Assembly (NCBI RefSeq): GCF_910592395.1
Contig: NC_088326.1
Coordinates: 9,803,001-9,863,000, forward strand
Direction of reading: 5' to 3'
Source: Lineus longissimus
Taxonomy: Eukaryota; Nemertea; Pilidiophora; Heteronemertea; Lineidae
Length of the DNA stretch: 60,000 nt
Below the pieces are notes generated by a model that made no database searches, was not told where the DNA came from, and worked only from the letters and a program-made list of their open reading frames with translations. Positions 55,854 to 60,000 of the stretch are shown here, in pieces. The translations under genes and the position numbers were made by a program. The number at the start of each line of letters is the position of its first letter. Within the stretch, counting starts at the first letter, position 1.

Positions 55854-57136
55854 ATGCGAGTTTCTTTTTTCCTCGTCCAAGCCAAGGAGGATACCGCGGT
55901 GACGTCACATCACGTGATCCCGACCCATATTAGTGATCGCTATGGCCAATCAGATTCAGTCTACTGACAGCACCAGCACTGAACGCATCTCCACGTCTCA
56001 CTGTCTGGTGCGCTCCTGTACACAAAAACACCAATAGACATGAAATATTGCAATACCTAGTATGGATTCTTCCTGTGTAAAATAAAATTTACAGAGCAGA
56101 TTAACTTCCACGAATAAAAAAGACGTTTCGCGTGGCCAAAGTGCGGAAATAATGTCTCCGCTAAAATACACTACGAAATACACTAAGCAATACACTACGC
56201 AATATACAGTAGAGATGCAGTTGAGTTTGTTATTGTTTTGACTTAGAAGCCCGCCCATATCATAATATATTCATGTATTCATGAAGTATGAACTCATTTC
56301 TGTCCCATACAACTCTAAGAACAGTCAATTTCTCCTTAAATCATCACCGAAACCGCGATATCCGCAGGAAGATTTCGTTCTAGTGTCCGAAAATGCATGA
56401 TCTTACAGGGGCGCTAACTCGACAAATAGAGGGGATCTATGGGGATCTATGCGAGTTTGAGGTATTACAGGTCTCGAACTTGTAAAATCTGTAAACATGC
56501 CTCCAAATCCCATTATGATAATGAATAGATTGCCCCATATCTGGGAGACTGTTTTGAAACCATCGCTAATTTTGGAAGATCGGTGCCGGCTATTTGGTTT
56601 TAAAAACCCTATTTTTCCCCATCAAAACAGCACTTTTCATTATTCAAATGATAGCTTATTGTCTGAAGACTTATTTCATAGCAGAAAAGTACTAATAACT
56701 CTGACTTGATGCGAAAAATCTAACTTTTTTGATGACTTGATTTTCCCTTGGCCGTGGATCGAGTTTGTTTACAATATGCAGCGCCATCTTGGAAAAGCCG
56801 TGACGTCACCGCGGTATCCTCCTTGCGTCCAAGCCTTCATGTACATGTACATGTGTGTTCATTTATTCCTTCGGTGTGTGATCTCCTGCTGGTGTGGTCA
56901 CGCTCTGCAGCCGACTCCAGTGTATATTTTTGCCAGTAACTCTATCAATATCGGATGAATATGGACACGAGACCAGGTGCAACTGCCACTCGAGCGACAT
57001 TTTTATTCCTTTGGCCGGTAGGCGACTTTTTTTGAATGTCATATCGGAGCAAGACCGATATCAGCAGAAAACCGTCATGAATAACTGGATCGGAGCGGTT
57101 CCGATCACTGGGCTGTATGCCAAAGCTCTTTGCTGA
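55854..57136 (+). pseudogene. D/D' chimera of unit 5, split by a transposon
   Basis: Starts as D (ATGCGAGTTTC), is interrupted at 55884-56824, resumes as D up to GGTCACGCTCTGCAG, and from 56932 carries D' markers (TTTTTGCCA; GTCATGAATAACTGG; GAGCGGTTCCGATC). The second part is open to KALC (57136). Marks the deletion junction that removed EGF, cyclase, F and E from this unit. Confidence 0.7.
55884..56824. mobile_element. 941-bp inverted-repeat element in D of unit 5
   Basis: Perfect 25-bp terminal inverted repeats starting AAGGAGGATACCGCGG (55884-55908, 56800-56824). The host sequence CGTCCAAGCC is present on both sides (55874-55883, 56826-56835), once only in other units, so a 10-bp target duplication. 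Mutator-like size. Non-autonomous; inner ORFs are short and one comes from ACTACGAAATAC-type repeats. Confidence 0.85.
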
Positions 57137-57807
57137 GGCTAAACCAAGTGCAAGACCAAGAATATTCAAATGTATTCATAGTACCAATAGTATCAATCAT
57201 CACTTCGGTTCTGTTTAAAGTGTACATTTAATGTACGTACGTGCAGAGTTTTATAGTCTTTGACCCCTTTCCCCACTGATCGATCGAAGCATCAAATTGG
57301 CCAATCTGATGTCTGATAGTCAGCCTTGTTTGAAAAATTGCTTCCAAAATTAAATATCGGGCATCCTAAATGTACTACCGGGACCTGTGTCAGTGACTTA
57401 GACATAAGTCGGTGGTGATATGCCCGTCGGTTAGGCAAAAACCGTGCTCAACACAAACACATGTTTCTTGAAATTTCTTGTAAGAATTAAACATTCAAAA
57501 GCGAAACATTTATTTTGGCTACTCGATACAAGCCGTTCTTAGACCGATATGATTATTCGTAAAATCGAACGATCCATAAAATTTATTGCATTATTTTTCG
57601 TGCGTTTTTGTTTAACTGATCGATACATATGGTCCAGTCAATGAATAAAAATACATTGATGCTTCACATTCAATCAGTTTGGAGCACCGGCGACAAATAG
57701 CGTCGATAGCATGGGTCAGTGGTGCCACCTTTGAATGACGTTGAGAGTAAGGCAAGTGCACGCACAAAATATGTACTCTTAATTTATAATTTGTTTGATA
57801 TGTACAG

Positions 57808-58050
57808 GACAAACCTGCAGTGTATTTCTCTCTATCTGTGTTGCAATTCGTGTTTGGAGAACCATATTACAAGGTATGAACACAACGTTAGAGTTGGATG
57901 ACTCCAACAACACTATTGCTTTAACTATATTGCACATTTTCCTTGACAGGTTGGACATGTTCGATTCCACTGCCCGATTCTCCGCAATCTGGGGAAATTT
58001 ATTCTTCAGTGTGGCTATGTTTCAGTTAAAAACCTACCGCTCATGTTAAT
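57808..58050 (+). other. G: candidate exon pair before unit 6
   Basis: Exon 57808-57873 intact; second exon from 57950 has the extra G as in unit 4, shifting the frame. Glu-to-Gly replacement in the first exon (GTTTGGAGAACC). Confidence 0.25.
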
Positions 58051-58256
58051 TTAGTGACTGCACTCCAAAAACATTTATTTATGAATTGGTCGTAAGATCA
58101 TAGGACAGGTGTGATATATGATTGCAGTTTACCTGCGAAAATTTCAACGTAAATATGACGATGTTTAATTCTTTAGTACTATCGTTGCCCAATTTCTAAA
58201 AAGTAAATTATTTGAACCACAAAAATAATCGGAGTTTGAACGTCCACTAGACAAGT

Positions 58257-59761
58257 ATGCTGTTTTTGCTGCTCTTCTTTGTTTTCTGTGCAATGACCAC
58301 TACTGTTAAAGGGGCCAACCGTAAGTTATGTCGAATATTAACCCCGTGGGTACGTGTGGCAAGACTGGCTAACCACAGAGCTCAGAAGCTGACCCTATTT
58401 TCTAGTTTGCCCATAACTCGCTTAACATCTGTCGTATCGACTCGAGACCAAGTGCGCATGCATTTGAAAGAATCAAAACGAGATCGTTTTTTATCCTATC
58501 TCGACCCGAGTGAGGCGTCATGGAAGAGTATGTCAGAGATCATTCTGCACAACGTCGTTACGCCGTTGGTGCTCGATTCGATCACCTTGCTACTGCGACA
58601 ACAGTTGGGATGACGTTGCGCCGTACGTAAAGCCCTGTCTACACGAGTCAACAACCTTAAACACTAACCCCATCAACAATAATCAACAAGCTGTTGAAGG
58701 TGTGCTGATGCTTGTTGAGCAAGTCCGTCCACACTGATCAACACGTGTCAATCTTTTGTCAACATTTGCTGACGGTGTGGGGCTTGTCTCTATTGTGTTG
58801 CAAAGTACACCTCTTGCTTTACCCGCCGTGGGGGTAGTAATGGCTTTCCGACGTAACGTCGAACACACACAGATATGGTAGCCAAGTAGGGGGTTAATTC
58901 CATGACGTGAAAACGACGAAATTCTCTACCCATATCAAATTGCCATGGCGAGAAATGTGGAGGTCAGCCTGGGAATCAAGTATTAATATCCTCGTACACT
59001 CTTAAAATCACCTGATCTGGTAGTACCTATTGCTCCAACTGAGAAATTAGCAAGCATCAACCTTGATGTAGTTGTCTCACCTATAAACATGAAAAAATGA
59101 AGTAAAAAAATACCATCAAAATGATTGAGAATTACCACTCTGATAGGTAAACAACTAATTTCACAGTCGGTGCAACCATATTCGATCTCGCATGGTCTTC
59201 CCTAACGATACACGGACATAGTCCAGGACGTCAGGATATGTAGTTGTTTTACGATCCTTAACGATAAGATTAGCCGCAAACAGTTTGCCTGCCAAAATAG
59301 TTTTCAACTTAAAAATGACGATGTTTAATTCCACAGTTCAATCGTTGTCCAATTTCCAAAAAGTAAGTTATTGAAACCTCAAGAATAATCGGAGTATAAT
59401 TAACGTCCACCATACAAGTATGCTGTTTTTGCTGCTCTTCTTTGTTTTCTGTGCAGTGTCCAGTACTGTTTTAAAAAGGGGCGAACCGTACGTAAGTTGT
59501 GTCGAATATTGAATATCATTACAGATCTGCTCTCTGTTCCCGCTGGCTATACACATCGCAGGGGTGACTGTCCCGGGGATGATTTTTACCACGTATATCG
59601 TTATGGTTTGTCGTTTATCCTGTGCATTGCTCTGTGTAACAAATACCCAAAATGTCGTGCGTTCCAATATAAACCTAACGACTTATGCGCAGTGAAATTG
59701 AAGTCCTGTGATATTGTCACGCTGCCTAACAGACACTTTCACAATATGTATAAACGAATAG
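58257..59761 (+). CDS. Secreted two-PAN-domain protein, copy 6, partial (exons 58257-58320, 59525-59761)
   Basis: First two exons of a sixth copy; the last exon lies beyond the window. The signal exon matches copy 4. Exon 2 is open and the most divergent: the motif after GDC is PGDDFYHVYRYG instead of YGNDFYTVNRYG, the middle patch is PNDLCA and the last patch RHFHN. All cysteines of the PAN pattern are kept. As in the others, exon 2 is bounded by ATTACAG and AG/GTAAGG and is 237 nt, phase 1-1. Confidence 0.58.
59420..59524 (+). other. Alternative signal exon, unit 6
   Basis: Signal-peptide ORF from 59420 with Met-to-Val and Thr-to-Ser changes (FCAVSST). The GTAAGT...ATTACAG 33-nt interval is intact and the frame to the PAN exon is lost. 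Confidence 0.42.
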
Positions 59762-60000
59762 GTAAGGTCTTGATATAATTATATGTAAAGGAGAAAATTC
59801 AGTCTGACATATTCTGATGATGTGACATATTCTGATAATGTCATATTGACGGTTTATTGTAAAATCTCCCGGGATAAAACATCATTTGACCTCGTTTTTC
59901 ACAGCATGATGTGAGATTAAACGCTATTGTTGTGATCAGATTTATATCGATCCGTTGATTAATGTCGTATTTACATATCAAATGTCATATGCTGTCACTA

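Larger units (their letters stand above)
46444..58256 (+). repeat. Tandem macro-unit 5, with internal deletion and two insertions
   Basis: Fifth unit, 11.81 kb. PAN exons 47711-47947 and 48453-48709 are followed at once by a 6.4-kb foreign block (48715-55139) and then by the normal 3' flank from 55141. D begins near 55854, is split by a 941-bp element (55884-56824) and continues as D' instead of D. The EGF exon, all three cyclase exons, spacer F and exon E are therefore absent. G exons follow at 57808-57873 and 57950 onward. The deletion is explained by recombination between D and D'. Confidence 0.88.
58257..60000 (+). repeat. Tandem macro-unit 6 (partial)
   Basis: Start of a sixth unit, cut by the window end. 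It holds the signal exon (58257-58320), the A-tail, the B leader and the PAN exon 59525-59761, then 240 bp of the following intron. The array therefore continues to the right. The A-tail (58321-59220) contains no gene I can support. Confidence 0.9.

Noticed and set aside
55998-56258. Minus-strand ORF MGGLLSQNNNKLN
   Set aside because: Lies in a non-autonomous element and derives partly from ACTACG/AATACA short repeats.

Overview
The window reads as nuclear DNA of an invertebrate animal. Coding blocks are short exons bounded by GT/AG splice signals, introns are AT-rich, and a DIRS/Ngaro-type retroelement and several inverted-repeat transposons are present. A marine invertebrate deuterostome (amphioxus, hemichordate or echinoderm type) would fit, but the sequence alone does not settle the species. 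No tRNA, rRNA or CRISPR array was found.

The whole window is one tandem array of a large, very similar unit. Taking the first-exon ATG of the repeated gene as the boundary, units begin at 72, 12728, 27895, 37023, 46444 and 58257 (the last runs off the end). The basic unit is about 9.1-9.4 kb (units 3 and 4). Units 1, 2 and 5 are longer because mobile DNA has inserted. Order within a unit: (A) signal-peptide exon; (A-tail) about 3 kb without convincing genes; (B) a second promoter/signal-exon copy directly before a 237-nt PAN/Apple-like exon; (C) a second PAN-like exon with the stop codon; (D) a conserved ORF of unknown nature; two calcium-binding EGF domains on the minus strand; three exons of a type-3 adenylyl cyclase C2 domain; (F) about 2 kb of spacer; (E) a decayed PAN exon joined to a D-like tail (D'); (G) two small candidate exons; then the next unit.

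The best-supported gene is A + B + C: a secreted protein of about 185 residues with two PAN-like domains. All junctions are phase 1, every copy is open, and one indel in exon C is exactly two codons. The cyclase and EGF pieces in the same units carry frameshifts, deletions and insertions, so they look like passengers. Differences among the six PAN exons are nearly all amino-acid-changing and gather in three or four short patches, reshuffled between copies. This diversified, tandemly duplicated secreted family is the main candidate for a new biological system.

The units are mosaics. Shared deletions group them as 1+3, 3+4 or 1+4 depending on where one looks. Unit 5 is a deletion chimera formed by recombination between D and D'; unit 3 lost D by recombination between short flanking repeats. 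Insertions include: a 2.4-kb composite of satellites in unit 1; a 365-bp MITE carrying a TATA-like motif before unit 2; a 630-bp element with a 9-bp target duplication and a 1.16-kb mosaic in unit 2; a 3.56-kb DIRS/Ngaro fragment (SGNH hydrolase, Gag, truncated RT) inside a cyclase exon of unit 2; a 6.4-kb element with three nested smaller elements in unit 5; and a 941-bp element inside D of unit 5.
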